Below are positions 1 through 7,942 of a stretch of 64,000 nt of DNA, in pieces. The notes under the pieces were generated by a model that made no database searches, was not told the origin of the DNA, and worked only from the letters and a program-made list of their open reading frames with translations. Position 1 is the first letter of the stretch; every line of letters begins with the position of its first letter. A program made the position numbers and the translations under genes. This DNA is from Phocaeicola faecium (lineage in GTDB: Bacteria > Bacteroidota > Bacteroidia > Bacteroidales > Bacteroidaceae): the NCBI RefSeq assembly GCF_014837055.1, contig NZ_JACSPQ010000001.1:609035-673034 (forward strand), given 5' to 3'.

Positions 1-643
1 CCTCCATTCGGCGATCGTACACCTGAATAGCCACCACATCATGCTTACGGTTTGCCACCGTCAGCGCATTTTTAAAATCGCGTTCATCAATAAAATCGCT
101 TAACATAAACGCCGTACAACGCTTCTTCAACACATTAGTCAGATACTCAATAGCGCATTGCAGATTTGTCCGTTGACTTTGCGGTTGAAAATCCAACAGC
201 TCACGGATAATGTAAAGAATATGTTTACGCCCTTTTTTAGGGGGAATAAACTTTTCTATACGGTCGGAAAAGAAAATAACCCCGATTTTATCGTTATTCT
301 GGATGGCAGAAAAAGCAAGCGTCGCCGCTATTTCAGTCACCATACTTTTCTTCATCTGCTTTACCGTTCCGAAATCCAAACTGTTCGACACATCAACCAG
401 CAACATGACAGTCAGTTCGCGTTCTTCTTCGAATACCTTAACGAATGGTTTGTCAAAGCGAGCCGTTACATTCCAGTCTATATCGCGCACATCATCGCCA
501 TACTGATACTCGCGCACCTCCGAAAACGCCATACCCCTGCCCTTGAAAGCAGAATGATACTGCCCCGCAAAAATATTGCTCGAAAGTCCGCGCGTTTTTA
601 TTTCAATCTGACGGACGCGCTTTAGTAATTCACTTGTTTCCAT
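1..643 (-). CDS. DUF58 domain protein, partial (C-terminal end outside the window)
   Basis: The reading frame starts with METSELLKRVRQIEIKTRG at 643 and runs off the left edge, giving about 214 residues. It contains the DUF58 signature around residues 40-65 (GRGMAFSEVREYQYGDD followed by VRDIDWNVTARF) and then a von Willebrand A-like strand (VMLLVDVSNSLDFG) with a DxSxS metal-site motif. DUF58 proteins usually sit directly after a MoxR ATPase, and that is the case here, 74 bases downstream of moxR. In Bacteroides this pair opens the Bat (aerotolerance) gene set. The batA-E genes would lie beyond the left edge, so that membership is inferred. The molecular function of DUF58 proteins is not well defined; a chaperone-assisted assembly role with MoxR is the usual suggestion. 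Confidence 0.9.
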   Translation of the reverse strand, partial: METSELLKRVRQIEIKTRGLSSNIFAGQYHSAFKGRGMAFSEVREYQYGDDVRDIDWNVTARFDKPFVKVFEEERELTVMLLVDVSNSLDFGTVKQMKKSMVTEIAATLAFSAIQNNDKIGVIFFSDRIEKFIPPKKGRKHILYIIRELLDFQPQSQRTNLQCAIEYLTNVLKKRCTAFMLSDFIDERDFKNALTVANRKHDVVAIQVYDRRME

Positions 644-717
644 TCTTTTAAGATTAATCTTTTAACAACGTATAAGCCCTTTTCGCTATAACAGGCGAGC
701 CGAAACACTCCGGCTCA

Positions 718-1713
718 TTAGGGCACTTCTACCTTGTTCAGAATCTTACTTACGATTTCGTCAGACGTTACGTTAGTCGCTTCTGCTTCGTACGTCAATC
801 CGATACGGTGGCGAAGCACATCGTGCGAAACAGCACGGACATCTTCCGGAATCACATAACCACGACGCTTGATAAATGCGTAGCTACGTGCCGCCAAAGC
901 CAAGTTGATAGATGCACGCGGAGAACCGCCAAAGCCTATCAGACCTTTCAAATCTTTCAAATCGTATTTCTCCGGATAGCGGGTTGCAAATACGATATCG
1001 GCAATATACTGCTCGATTTTTTCGTCCAAATAAACTTGATGTACCACCTTACGGGCTTCGATAATATCTTCCGCTCTCAGAATCGGACGGATTTCTATCT
1101 TCTCGCCTGATATATTCTGACGGATAATCTTTTTCTCTTCTTCCAATTTCGGATAGTCGATAAGCACTTTCAGCATGAAACGGTCGACTTGCGCTTCAGG
1201 AAGCGGATAAGTACCTTCTTGTTCTATCGGGTTTTGAGTAGCCATTACCAAGAATGGTTCAGGCAGGCGGAAGGTTTCTTTACTCAAGGTTACCTGACGC
1301 TCTTGCATGGCTTCAAGCAAAGCACTCTGCACTTTCGCAGGGGCACGGTTAATTTCATCCGCCAATACAAAATTAGCGAAGATAGGCCCTTTTCGAGTAA
1401 TAAACTGTTCGTCTTTCTGACTGTATATCATCGTACCGAGAACATCGGCAGGAAGTAAGTCGGGGGTAAACTGTATACGACTGTATTTTGCGTCAATCAA
1501 AGAAGCCAGCGTTTTGATTGCCAAAGTCTTTGCCAATCCGGGAACACCTTCCAAGAGGATATGACCGTCGGACAACAGACCGATTAATAATGATTCTATA
1601 AGATGTTTCTGACCGACGATAACTTGATCCATACCGGTCATCAGATTTGTAACAAACGCACTCTGACGTTCAATGCGTTCATTTAGCTCACGAATGTCAA
1701 TAGCTTCAGCCAT
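718..1713 (-). CDS. MoxR family AAA+ ATPase
   Basis: A 331-residue MoxR-type AAA+ ATPase, expected to be cytoplasmic and chaperone-like. Walker A is GVPGLAKT at residues 55-62, the Walker B acidic pair DE is at about 119-120 (FVLADEINRAP), and the sensor-1 region reads VMATQNPIEQEGTYPLPEAQ. I place the start at MAEAIDIRELNERI (1713). An in-frame upstream ATG at 1839 would add 42 residues that look like translated leader: AT-rich, with no family resemblance. The next gene is DUF58, the usual MoxR partner. A promoter-like box lies at 1859-1866, giving a leader of roughly 140 bases. Confidence 0.93.
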   Translation of the reverse strand: MAEAIDIRELNERIERQSAFVTNLMTGMDQVIVGQKHLIESLLIGLLSDGHILLEGVPGLAKTLAIKTLASLIDAKYSRIQFTPDLLPADVLGTMIYSQKDEQFITRKGPIFANFVLADEINRAPAKVQSALLEAMQERQVTLSKETFRLPEPFLVMATQNPIEQEGTYPLPEAQVDRFMLKVLIDYPKLEEEKKIIRQNISGEKIEIRPILRAEDIIEARKVVHQVYLDEKIEQYIADIVFATRYPEKYDLKDLKGLIGFGGSPRASINLALAARSYAFIKRRGYVIPEDVRAVSHDVLRHRIGLTYEAEATNVTSDEIVSKILNKVEVP

Positions 1714-1858
1714 AATTTTTTTATTATTTAATTTTTCTATTTCAATTAATGGAGCATCCGCATTTTTTATCAGACTCTTTAGCGTAAGAAATCGGACGAA
1801 TGCAGACATCCCTATTTTATTACTCAAACGATGCGTCAAAAAGTTTTTTAACGCACCC

Positions 1859-1866
1859 CAAAATTA
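1859..1866 (-). promoter_or_regulatory. Probable -7 box for moxR-DUF58
   Basis: Read on the minus strand the sequence is TAATTTTG, which fits the Bacteroides TAnnTTTG box. A weak TTGT-like -33 lies about 20 bases upstream. The position argues against translation starting at the ATG at 1839, which would leave almost no leader. Placement is by consensus only. Confidence 0.4.
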
Positions 1867-1951
1867 AAGGATTCGATTAACAGACACAACAAATATTTAT
1901 TAAAAAATACAGATTGAGGTACAGATTTAAACCTAATTGGGCTAAAGAAAT

Positions 1952-2962
1952 TTAATTTGAGGGTCTTTCCACGCTTTTTGTCCTTTTCGGCACAAGAACG
2001 GGAATGCGAATGGTTGTCCCGACAGGGACATTATTAGGATTTTTAATAATTTGTTTATTGTACCTCGCCAAATAAGGCCACAATTTTTTATTGCCGTAAA
2101 ATTTCAAAGAAATTCTGGCAAGACTTTCTCCCGAACGGAGTGTATAAGTGGTTTTCGTTCCTGTCATGTCATATTCTACCGTGTCGGACAAATTTTCTTT
2201 ACGGATTGAAATTTCTTCCTTTGCTGTTTTTCCTTTTTCATCCGTTTTTGTAACAGATTTTTTACTTACCGAATCAGTCCGGACGGCAACGGTTACAACC
2301 GGAGCAAGCATCACAGAATCGGGCTTATCAGAAGATATTGTCTCTGCCGGTTTTTGATTTTCAAAATAACAATGTAACATTGATTCGGGAATATATCTGC
2401 GCCCAGAGCCCAACATCCACGCTACAATTCCGCCAACCAATACACCTAACAGTAAAATAGCAGAAATCATACACCACGGCAAGCGCATAACAATATTTTT
2501 TTCCATGCGAGACGGAGCCTCAGACACAGGCTCAGACTGAAGGACGCTATTCGATGCGTTTTCGGCAGATGGAACATCCTGTACCTCAACCGTATTTTCT
2601 TCGTTTTCTGAAGACTCCGGCATGTCGCTGAAATGAACATCATCTTTCAGAAGAACAGTTTCGAAATGTGCGAAAGGCTTATTCACAGCATCTCGGACCG
2701 ATGCTTCGGGAATGAATGAAACTTTTGTATATTCTTTTATCTGTATACGCTCACCCGTATTGACATCCACGCTTTCGCGAGCGTTCACCTCAATCAGTTT
2801 AAAAGTACCTAATCCTTTGATTTTTACATATCTGTCTCGAACTAAGGCTTCTTCTATCAGAGTGAAAAAAGCCTTGACAAACGCTTCTGCATCTGCCGGT
2901 TCCATTTGATGATGTTCAATCAAAAAATCAATTAAATCCTGTCGGATGGTTTTGTCAGTCAT
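1952..2962 (-). CDS. HU-like DNA-binding domain fused to a membrane segment and a LysM domain
   Basis: A 336-residue protein with an unusual order of parts. Residues 1-95 are an HU/IHF-type fold (VKIKGLGTFKLIEVNARES). An acidic Ser/Glu-rich linker covers about 100-150, one membrane segment about 161-184 (MISAILLLGVLVGGIVAW), a Lys/Ser/Thr-rich spacer about 200-270, and a C-terminal LysM about 271-322 (YTLRSGESLARISLKFYG ... VPVGTTIRIPV). At the tip of the HU arm the usual Asn-Pro is replaced by Asp-Val. The simplest topology puts HU in the cytoplasm and LysM in the periplasm on peptidoglycan, so it may link nucleoid and wall. That is inference; I know of no assigned function. Its start overlaps the end of the preceding HU gene by 8 bases, suggesting translational coupling. 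Confidence 0.9.
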   Translation of the reverse strand: MTDKTIRQDLIDFLIEHHQMEPADAEAFVKAFFTLIEEALVRDRYVKIKGLGTFKLIEVNARESVDVNTGERIQIKEYTKVSFIPEASVRDAVNKPFAHFETVLLKDDVHFSDMPESSENEENTVEVQDVPSAENASNSVLQSEPVSEAPSRMEKNIVMRLPWCMISAILLLGVLVGGIVAWMLGSGRRYIPESMLHCYFENQKPAETISSDKPDSVMLAPVVTVAVRTDSVSKKSVTKTDEKGKTAKEEISIRKENLSDTVEYDMTGTKTTYTLRSGESLARISLKFYGNKKLWPYLARYNKQIIKNPNNVPVGTTIRIPVLVPKRTKSVERPSN

Positions 2963-3245
2963 CAGAAGTATTACTCTTTAGCTTTTCTTTTAACGTCAAG
3001 TTGGGTTTGAAACAAAGGTTTAACTTGGGCGGAACCAAGAAACGCTGCTTGGTCAACGGATTCACAGAAATACGCTCCATTTTTTTCTTCACTTCAAAGG
3101 TGCCGAAATTCTGGATTGTTACGTTCTTCCCTTCTTGCAAGTCTTGTATTATACATGCGATAAGAGAATCTGTCACGGTTGTCGCATCTTTTACCGTATA
3201 GCCCAAGCGGCGCGATAGTTCACTGATAAATTCTTTATTATTCAT
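2955..3245 (-). CDS. HU family DNA-binding protein (small)
   Basis: A 96-residue HU/IHF-like protein (MNNKEFISELSRRLGYTVKD), with VTIQNFGTFEVKKK and an arm that keeps the canonical Asn-Pro (ERISVNPLTKQRF). HU proteins bind DNA as dimers. Two starts are possible: ATG at 3245, preferred because HU proteins usually begin just before helix 1, or ATG at 3260, which adds five residues and overlaps the rimO stop as TAATG. The latter would suit coupled translation from rimO. Downstream it overlaps the HU-LysM gene by 8 bases, so the two HU domains are probably made together and could form a heterodimer (inference). Confidence 0.88.
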   Translation of the reverse strand: MNNKEFISELSRRLGYTVKDATTVTDSLIACIIQDLQEGKNVTIQNFGTFEVKKKMERISVNPLTKQRFLVPPKLNLCFKPNLTLKEKLKSNTSDD

Positions 3246-3259
3246 AATCCGTACAAACA

Positions 3260-4558
3260 TTATAATATAGTGGCATACAAATCAAAATCGTCTGCGTCGT
3301 TGATTTTTGCTGTATAAAACTCACCTATTTTCAATGCCTGTCCTTCATCCTTCACCAACACTTCGGGATCTACCTCAGGCGAGTCGAATTCGGTTCTGCC
3401 CACGTAATACTCTCCCTCCTTGCGGTCGATGATAATTTTAAATGTCTTGCCTATCTTGGCGTGGCTCAGCTCAGCCGAAATCTCTTGCTGGATAGCCATC
3501 AGTTCATCCAAGCGCTGCTGTTTCACCTCGTCAGGGATATTATCCTCGTATTTATTTGCCGAGTATGTTCCTTCTTCTTCCGAATAGGCAAAAGCCCCCA
3601 TGCGGTCGAAACGAACTTTACGGACAAAGTCTTTCAGTTCCTCGAAATCCTGCTCCGTTTCGCCCGGAAATCCCACCATCAGCGTGGTTCTCAGATGAAT
3701 GCCGGGCACTTCTTTACGGAACTGCTCAATCAGTTCATAAGTCTCGGCTTTGCTGACATGGCGACGCATCCGCTGCAACATGTTATCGCTGATGTGCTGC
3801 AAAGCAATATCCATGTATTTACAAACGTTGTCATGTTCGCGCATCACACGGAACAATTCTTTCGGAAAGCGGGCAGGATAAGCATAATGCAAACGAATCC
3901 ACTCAACGCCCGGTATCTGAGCCATGCGCTCAATCAGTTCAGGGAGCATTTGCTTTTTATACAAATCGACTCCGTAATAAGTCAATTCCTGAGCGATGAC
4001 CTGAAACTCTTTTACCCCTTCGGATACCAACATACGGACTTCATCTAAAATCTCCTCCATCGGACGAGACACATGCTTGCCGGTAATGATGGGAATAGCG
4101 CAATAGGCACACTGGCGGTCGCATCCTTCCGAAATCTTCAAATAAGCATAGTGGGCAGGCGTAGTAAGATGACGCTCGATAGCAAACTCAGAGTGATAGC
4201 TTTTCCCCAAATCGGAAAGCAAGTCATTCCAATTAAATTTTCCATAAAACTTATCTACTTGCGGAATCTCTACCTGCAGTTCTTTCAGATAACGTTCAGA
4301 AAGACACCCCATCACATAAAGTTTTTTCAGGCGTCCCTCTTCCTTAGCCTGACAAAACTCCAGAATCATGTTAATCGACTCTTCTTTTGCATCCCCGATA
4401 AATCCGCACGTATTGATAACGGCTATTTCTCCTTTGGGATTGTCACTGTCATGGGTAACCTTATAGCCGCTCGCCTCCAACTGACGCATCAGTTTCTCCG
4501 AGTCTACCAGATTTTTAGAGCACCCTAAGGTTATGATATCTATCGTATTTTTTTTCAT
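3260..4558 (-). CDS. rimO: Ribosomal protein S12 methylthiotransferase RimO
   Basis: A 432-residue radical SAM enzyme that methylthiolates a conserved Asp of ribosomal protein S12. It has the N-terminal UPF0004 domain with three cluster cysteines (C13 in LGCSKN, C51 in NTCGFIG, C85 in VMGCLSERY), the radical SAM motif CDRQCAYC at 146-153, and a C-terminal TRAM-like domain (KTFKIIIDRKEGEYYVGR). Length and the GCSKN start are typical of RimO rather than MiaB. The start codon overlaps the ftsY stop as ATGA, so the two genes are co-transcribed and probably translationally coupled. Confidence 0.97.
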   Translation of the reverse strand: MKKNTIDIITLGCSKNLVDSEKLMRQLEASGYKVTHDSDNPKGEIAVINTCGFIGDAKEESINMILEFCQAKEEGRLKKLYVMGCLSERYLKELQVEIPQVDKFYGKFNWNDLLSDLGKSYHSEFAIERHLTTPAHYAYLKISEGCDRQCAYCAIPIITGKHVSRPMEEILDEVRMLVSEGVKEFQVIAQELTYYGVDLYKKQMLPELIERMAQIPGVEWIRLHYAYPARFPKELFRVMREHDNVCKYMDIALQHISDNMLQRMRRHVSKAETYELIEQFRKEVPGIHLRTTLMVGFPGETEQDFEELKDFVRKVRFDRMGAFAYSEEEGTYSANKYEDNIPDEVKQQRLDELMAIQQEISAELSHAKIGKTFKIIIDRKEGEYYVGRTEFDSPEVDPEVLVKDEGQALKIGEFYTAKINDADDFDLYATIL

Positions 4559-5520
4559 TTATTAGCTGTTGTTCCAAACAATGAATCCACAAACTCCCGG
4601 CGACGGAAAATTTGCAAATCTTCTATACCTTCACCTAACCCGATATATTTTACCGGGATTTTAAACTGGTCGGAAATTCCGATAACCACTCCTCCCTTAG
4701 CTGTTCCGTCTAATTTAGTAATCGCCATCGCATTGACTTCTGTTGCCAAAGTAAATTGCTTAGCCTGTTCAAAGGCGTTCTGACCGGTTGATCCATCAAG
4801 CACCAAAAGCACTTCATGAGGAGCGTCGGGAATGACTTTCTGCATTACGTTTTTTATCTTGGTCAGCTCGTTCATCAAACCGATTTTATTATGCAAACGT
4901 CCTGCCGTATCAATAATCACCACATCCGCATTATTTGCCACAGCCGAGCTTAATGTATCAAAAGCAACCGAAGCCGGGTCGGCACCCATTTTTTGCTTGA
5001 CAACCGGGACTCCTACACGCTCGCCCCAAATAACCAGCTGTTCAACTGCAGCTGCACGGAACGTATCGGCAGCTCCCAGATAAACCGATTTTCCTGCTTT
5101 TTTAAATTGATAAGCCAATTTACCGATAGTGGTGGTTTTACCTACTCCGTTCACCCCTACTACCATGATAACATAAGGCTTCTTGCCCGACGGAACGCTG
5201 AAATCGTCTGCATCTACCGTGTTATTTTCAGTAAGCAGAGTAGCTATTTCTTCACGAAGAATATTATTCAATTCATTCGTATCAACATATTTATCCTTGG
5301 CTACACGCGCCTCAATACGTTTGATAATATTCAATGTGGTCTCCACACCCACATCCGAAGTAATCAAAACTTCCTCCAGATTATCCAGCACCTCGTCGTC
5401 TACCTTCGATTTCCCGGCAATGGCACGGGCTATTTTACCGAATACGCTCTCTTTGGTTTTAGATAATCCTTTGTCTAAAGTCTCTTTCTTTTCCTTCGAG
5501 AAAAAACTAAAAAATCCCAT
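4555..5520 (-). CDS. ftsY: Signal recognition particle receptor FtsY
   Basis: A 321-residue SRP-GTPase that docks ribosome-SRP complexes at the membrane for co-translational insertion. The N domain occupies about 1-105 and the G domain follows: G1 GVNGVGKTT at 122-130, the IBD-like DTFRAAAVEQL, G3 DTAGRLHN, G4 TKLDGTAKGG. The N terminus begins MGFFSFFSKEKKE, a short basic/aromatic membrane-targeting start without the long acidic A domain of Escherichia coli. I chose the ATG at 5520. An earlier in-frame ATG at 5577 would reach back over the promoter. It is the first gene of a unit with rimO and the two HU genes. Confidence 0.97.
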   Translation of the reverse strand: MGFFSFFSKEKKETLDKGLSKTKESVFGKIARAIAGKSKVDDEVLDNLEEVLITSDVGVETTLNIIKRIEARVAKDKYVDTNELNNILREEIATLLTENNTVDADDFSVPSGKKPYVIMVVGVNGVGKTTTIGKLAYQFKKAGKSVYLGAADTFRAAAVEQLVIWGERVGVPVVKQKMGADPASVAFDTLSSAVANNADVVIIDTAGRLHNKIGLMNELTKIKNVMQKVIPDAPHEVLLVLDGSTGQNAFEQAKQFTLATEVNAMAITKLDGTAKGGVVIGISDQFKIPVKYIGLGEGIEDLQIFRRREFVDSLFGTTANK

Positions 5521-5550
5521 ACAATCTGTATTTATTATCTGTTTCAGATA

Positions 5551-5582
5551 CAAAGATATACGAAATATTGAAGACATACAAA
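5551..5582 (-). promoter_or_regulatory. Promoter of the ftsY-rimO-HU unit
   Basis: On the minus strand TTTG (complement of 5579-5582) is followed after 20 bases by TATCTTTG (complement of 5551-5558). This is a full match to the Bacteroides primary-sigma consensus TTTG-N19/21-TAnnTTTG. The -33 TTTG is the last part of the T-run of the preceding terminator, so the two signals share bases. Transcription should start about 15-20 bases before the ftsY ATG. Confidence 0.8.
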
Positions 5583-5620
5583 AAAAGTTCCTCTCATTCT
5601 AAACATGAAAGGAACTTTTT
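5582..5620 (-). terminator. Rho-independent terminator after rpmB-rpmG-DUF4295
   Basis: An 11-base perfect stem (5582-5592 with 5610-5620, AAAAAGTTCCT / AGGAACTTTTT) encloses a 17-base loop. On the minus strand it is followed by a run of T. It closes the small ribosomal protein operon just before the ftsY promoter. Confidence 0.85.
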
Positions 5621-5643
5621 ATTGATTTGTTCTCAATGCGTAA

Positions 5644-5799
5644 TTATTTCTTCAGATGTTCCTGTACTTTTTCGTTAGGAATCATTTGTTCATCAAAAAT
5701 GTAAGCACCGGTTTTCGGAGACTTAACCATTTTGATAACTTTTGTATAAGAACGACCTTCTTTACCTGTTTGAAGGGTTGCGACTGTTTTCTTTGCCAT
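5644..5799 (-). CDS. DUF4295 small basic protein
   Basis: A 51-residue protein starting MAKKTVATLQTGKEGRSYTK and ending VPNEKVxxxLxK-like (IPNEKVQEHLKK). It is rich in Lys and placed directly behind rpmG. It matches the DUF4295 family, which in Bacteroidetes consistently accompanies rpmB and rpmG and is probably a small ribosome-associated protein. That role is inferred from context and composition, not shown. It lies 9 bases from rpmG and is followed by a strong terminator. Confidence 0.88.
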   Translation of the reverse strand: MAKKTVATLQTGKEGRSYTKVIKMVKSPKTGAYIFDEQMIPNEKVQEHLKK

Positions 5800-5808
5800 G
5801 GTCTGTTA

Positions 5809-5997
5809 TTATTTAATTTCTTTATGAACTGTTACTCTCTTCAAAATAGGATTGTACTTTTTCAATTCCAATCTTTCTGTGGTATTTTTTCTGTTTTTAG
5901 TTGTAATGTAACGAGAAGTTCCCGGCATACCACTATCCTTCATTTCAGTGCATTCAAGGATTACCTGTACTCTATTACCCTTAGCTTTCTTCGCCAT
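5809..5997 (-). CDS. rpmG: 50S ribosomal protein L33
   Basis: A 62-residue L33 ([20 protein letters not shown] ... [22 protein letters not shown]). The [17 protein letters not shown] core is diagnostic. It has ECTE instead of the CxxC zinc pair, so this is the zinc-independent (C-) form. It lies in the operon rpmB-rpmG-DUF4295, 19 bases after rpmB. Confidence 0.97.
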   Translation of the reverse strand: MAKKAKGNRVQVILECTEMKDSGMPGTSRYITTKNRKNTTERLELKKYNPILKRVTVHKEIK

Positions 5998-6016
5998 AGT
6001 CTTTCTCTCCTTTTAA

Positions 6017-6277
6017 TTAACCAATAACTTTGATACTTTTCCAATCGCAATAACCTTTTTCAACTGCTTCTGTCAGCGCTGCATCAAGGCCTTTCTTGTT
6101 AATAGTACGCAAACCGTTAGCGCTAATCTTCAGACTAATCCAACAGTCTTGCTCTACATAATAAAATTTCTTTGTAAACAAGTTCACATCGAACGTTCTT
6201 TTAGTTCTTCTTTTTGAGTGTGAAACATTGTTGCCATTCAAGGCTTTCTTTCCGGTAATTTGACAAATTTTTGACAT
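6017..6277 (-). CDS. rpmB: 50S ribosomal protein L28
   Basis: An 86-residue L28 with the typical N terminus [20 protein letters not shown] followed by [13 protein letters not shown] and the tail [15 protein letters not shown]. It is the first gene of the small ribosomal operon and has a good Bacteroides-type promoter upstream at 6327-6358. Confidence 0.97.
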   Translation of the reverse strand: MSKICQITGKKALNGNNVSHSKRRTKRTFDVNLFTKKFYYVEQDCWISLKISANGLRTINKKGLDAALTEAVEKGYCDWKSIKVIG

Positions 6278-6326
6278 TTCTATCTAAGTTTTTATAGTTT
6301 TATTCATGCTTCTTTCAAACGGAGTG

Positions 6327-6358
6327 CAAAGTAAGCGATTTTATTTTATATACACAAA
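6327..6358 (-). promoter_or_regulatory. Promoter of rpmB-rpmG-DUF4295
   Basis: On the minus strand TTTG (complement of 6355-6358), 20 bases, then TTACTTTG (complement of 6327-6334). The -33 match and spacing are exact and the -7 box has one departure (TT for TA). The leader would be about 40 bases. Confidence 0.7.
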
Positions 6359-6380
6359 CTTTTTGCCAACATTTTAGCTT

Positions 6381-6881
6381 TTACGCCTCATTCTCTTGCT
6401 CTTGACACAGTTCTAAGAGTAATTGAAGGGCTTTTTTCGTTGCAGCTTGGATATTTTTCTCACGTCCGTCGTCTTCCGTAAGTTTCGCTGTAATCACTTT
6501 CGACTTATTGCCTGCTGCCACCCAGATTGTACCTACGGGCTTGTCGGGAGTACCTCCTGCCGGACCTGCTATACCCGATGTGGCAATGGCATAATCGGTA
6601 CTCAATGTCTGCATGGCTCCGTAAACCATTTCTGTTACAGTTTCCTCGCTCACAGCGCCATGTGCTTCTAACGTTTCTGTTTTCACATGAAGCAGGTTTT
6701 CCTTCACTTCGTTCGCATAAGCGATGATTCCCCCTTTATAAAAGCGGGAACTGCCCGGTATGGCTGTGATAATGGCTGCCACGTTTCCTGCCGTGCAGCT
6801 TTCGGCGGTAGCCAGAGTAAAACCTTCTCTCCAGAATATTTCACTAATCTCTTTACTTAATGTTTTGGTTTCTACTGACAT
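6381..6881 (-). CDS. CinA C-terminal domain protein (nicotinamide-nucleotide amidase family)
   Basis: A 166-residue stand-alone CinA C-terminal domain: TLATAESCTAGNVAAIITAI, then GSSRFYKGGIIAYANEVKEN and ATSGIAGPAGGTPDKPVGT. The family includes PncC, which deamidates NMN to NaMN in pyridine-nucleotide recycling, so that reaction is the likely function. The N-terminal MoCF-like domain of full-length CinA is absent. The gene lies 20 bases downstream of tsaD on the same strand. Confidence 0.9.
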   Translation of the reverse strand: MSVETKTLSKEISEIFWREGFTLATAESCTAGNVAAIITAIPGSSRFYKGGIIAYANEVKENLLHVKTETLEAHGAVSEETVTEMVYGAMQTLSTDYAIATSGIAGPAGGTPDKPVGTIWVAAGNKSKVITAKLTEDDGREKNIQAATKKALQLLLELCQEQENEA

Positions 6882-6901
6882 AAACTCTTTATTTTAATGT
6901 A

Positions 6902-7924
6902 TTACTTTATTGTTACCCGTGAGTATGCGGGCTTATCTATCGAACAAAAATCTTTATCCAAGAACTTATAATAACCGGTAATGGCTATCATGGCGGCATT
7001 ATCCGTAGTATAACCGAACTTCGGGATATAGATGTTCCAACCATACTTTGCCGCATGTTCGCGGAAGGCATTGCGCAATCCGTTATTCGCCGAAACTCCC
7101 CCGGCCACTGCCACTTCGTTGATTCCCGTATCTTTTACCACCTTGCGCAATTTATCCATCAAGATATCCACGATGGTTTTTTCCAGCGAGGCAGCAAGGT
7201 CTGTCTTATGATGTTCTATGAAATCAGGGTCTTCTTTCAGCCAGTTGCGTAATGAATACAGGAATGATGTTTTCAAGCCACTGAAACTGTAATCATAACC
7301 AGCAATGTGAGGTTTGCTGAATGTAAACGCATTCGGATTACCCTGACGGGCAAGTTTATCGATTATCGGACCTCCCGGATACCCCAGTCCCATCACCTTC
7401 GAACATTTGTCGATGGCTTCTCCTGCCGCGTCGTCTATCGTCTGACCCAGCACTTCCATCTCGTTATAAGCATTTACACGGATTATTTGGGAATTTCCGC
7501 CCGATACCAGCAGGCAGATAAAAGGATATTGGGGATGAGCCGACTCTACATCGGGTTCTTTTATGAAATGAGCCAATACATGGCCTTGCAAGTGATTTAC
7601 TTCTACCATCGGGATGCCTAACGAACGCGCCAACCCTTTAGCAAAGGAAACGCCGACCAGCAGAGACCCCATCAGCCCCGGACCTCTGGTAAAAGCTACG
7701 GCACTCAGTTCTTCTTTCGTCACCCCGGCACGCTTCAAAGCCTCGTGTACCACAGGCACGATATTCTGCTGGTGGGCACGCGAAGCCAATTCGGGCACCA
7801 CTCCCCCGTATGCCTCATGAACGGCTTGGCTGGCTATGACGCTCGACAGCAATACGCCGTTTTTAATCACGGCAGCCGAGGTGTCGTCGCACGATGACTC
7901 TATGCCTAATATAATCGTATCCAT
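6902..7924 (-). CDS. tsaD: tRNA N6-adenosine threonylcarbamoyltransferase TsaD
   Basis: A 340-residue ASKHA-fold enzyme that transfers threonylcarbamoyl to A37 of ANN-decoding tRNAs. It starts ILGIESSCDDTSAAV, has the metal-binding histidines in NHLQGHVLAH, the glycine-rich LLVSGGNSQI, VAVAGGVSANNGLR and YTTDNAAMIA near the end. Length is normal for bacteria. It follows map by 18 bases and precedes the cinA-like gene, so the three are probably one transcript from the promoter upstream of map. Confidence 0.97.
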   Translation of the reverse strand: MDTIILGIESSCDDTSAAVIKNGVLLSSVIASQAVHEAYGGVVPELASRAHQQNIVPVVHEALKRAGVTKEELSAVAFTRGPGLMGSLLVGVSFAKGLARSLGIPMVEVNHLQGHVLAHFIKEPDVESAHPQYPFICLLVSGGNSQIIRVNAYNEMEVLGQTIDDAAGEAIDKCSKVMGLGYPGGPIIDKLARQGNPNAFTFSKPHIAGYDYSFSGLKTSFLYSLRNWLKEDPDFIEHHKTDLAASLEKTIVDILMDKLRKVVKDTGINEVAVAGGVSANNGLRNAFREHAAKYGWNIYIPKFGYTTDNAAMIAITGYYKFLDKDFCSIDKPAYSRVTIK

Positions 7925-7942
7925 TTTCTTCTATTATATATA

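Noticed and set aside
1714-1839. Longer N terminus for MoxR starting at 1839
   Set aside because: The added 42 residues are unlike MoxR proteins, and a promoter-like box lies only 20 bases upstream of that ATG.
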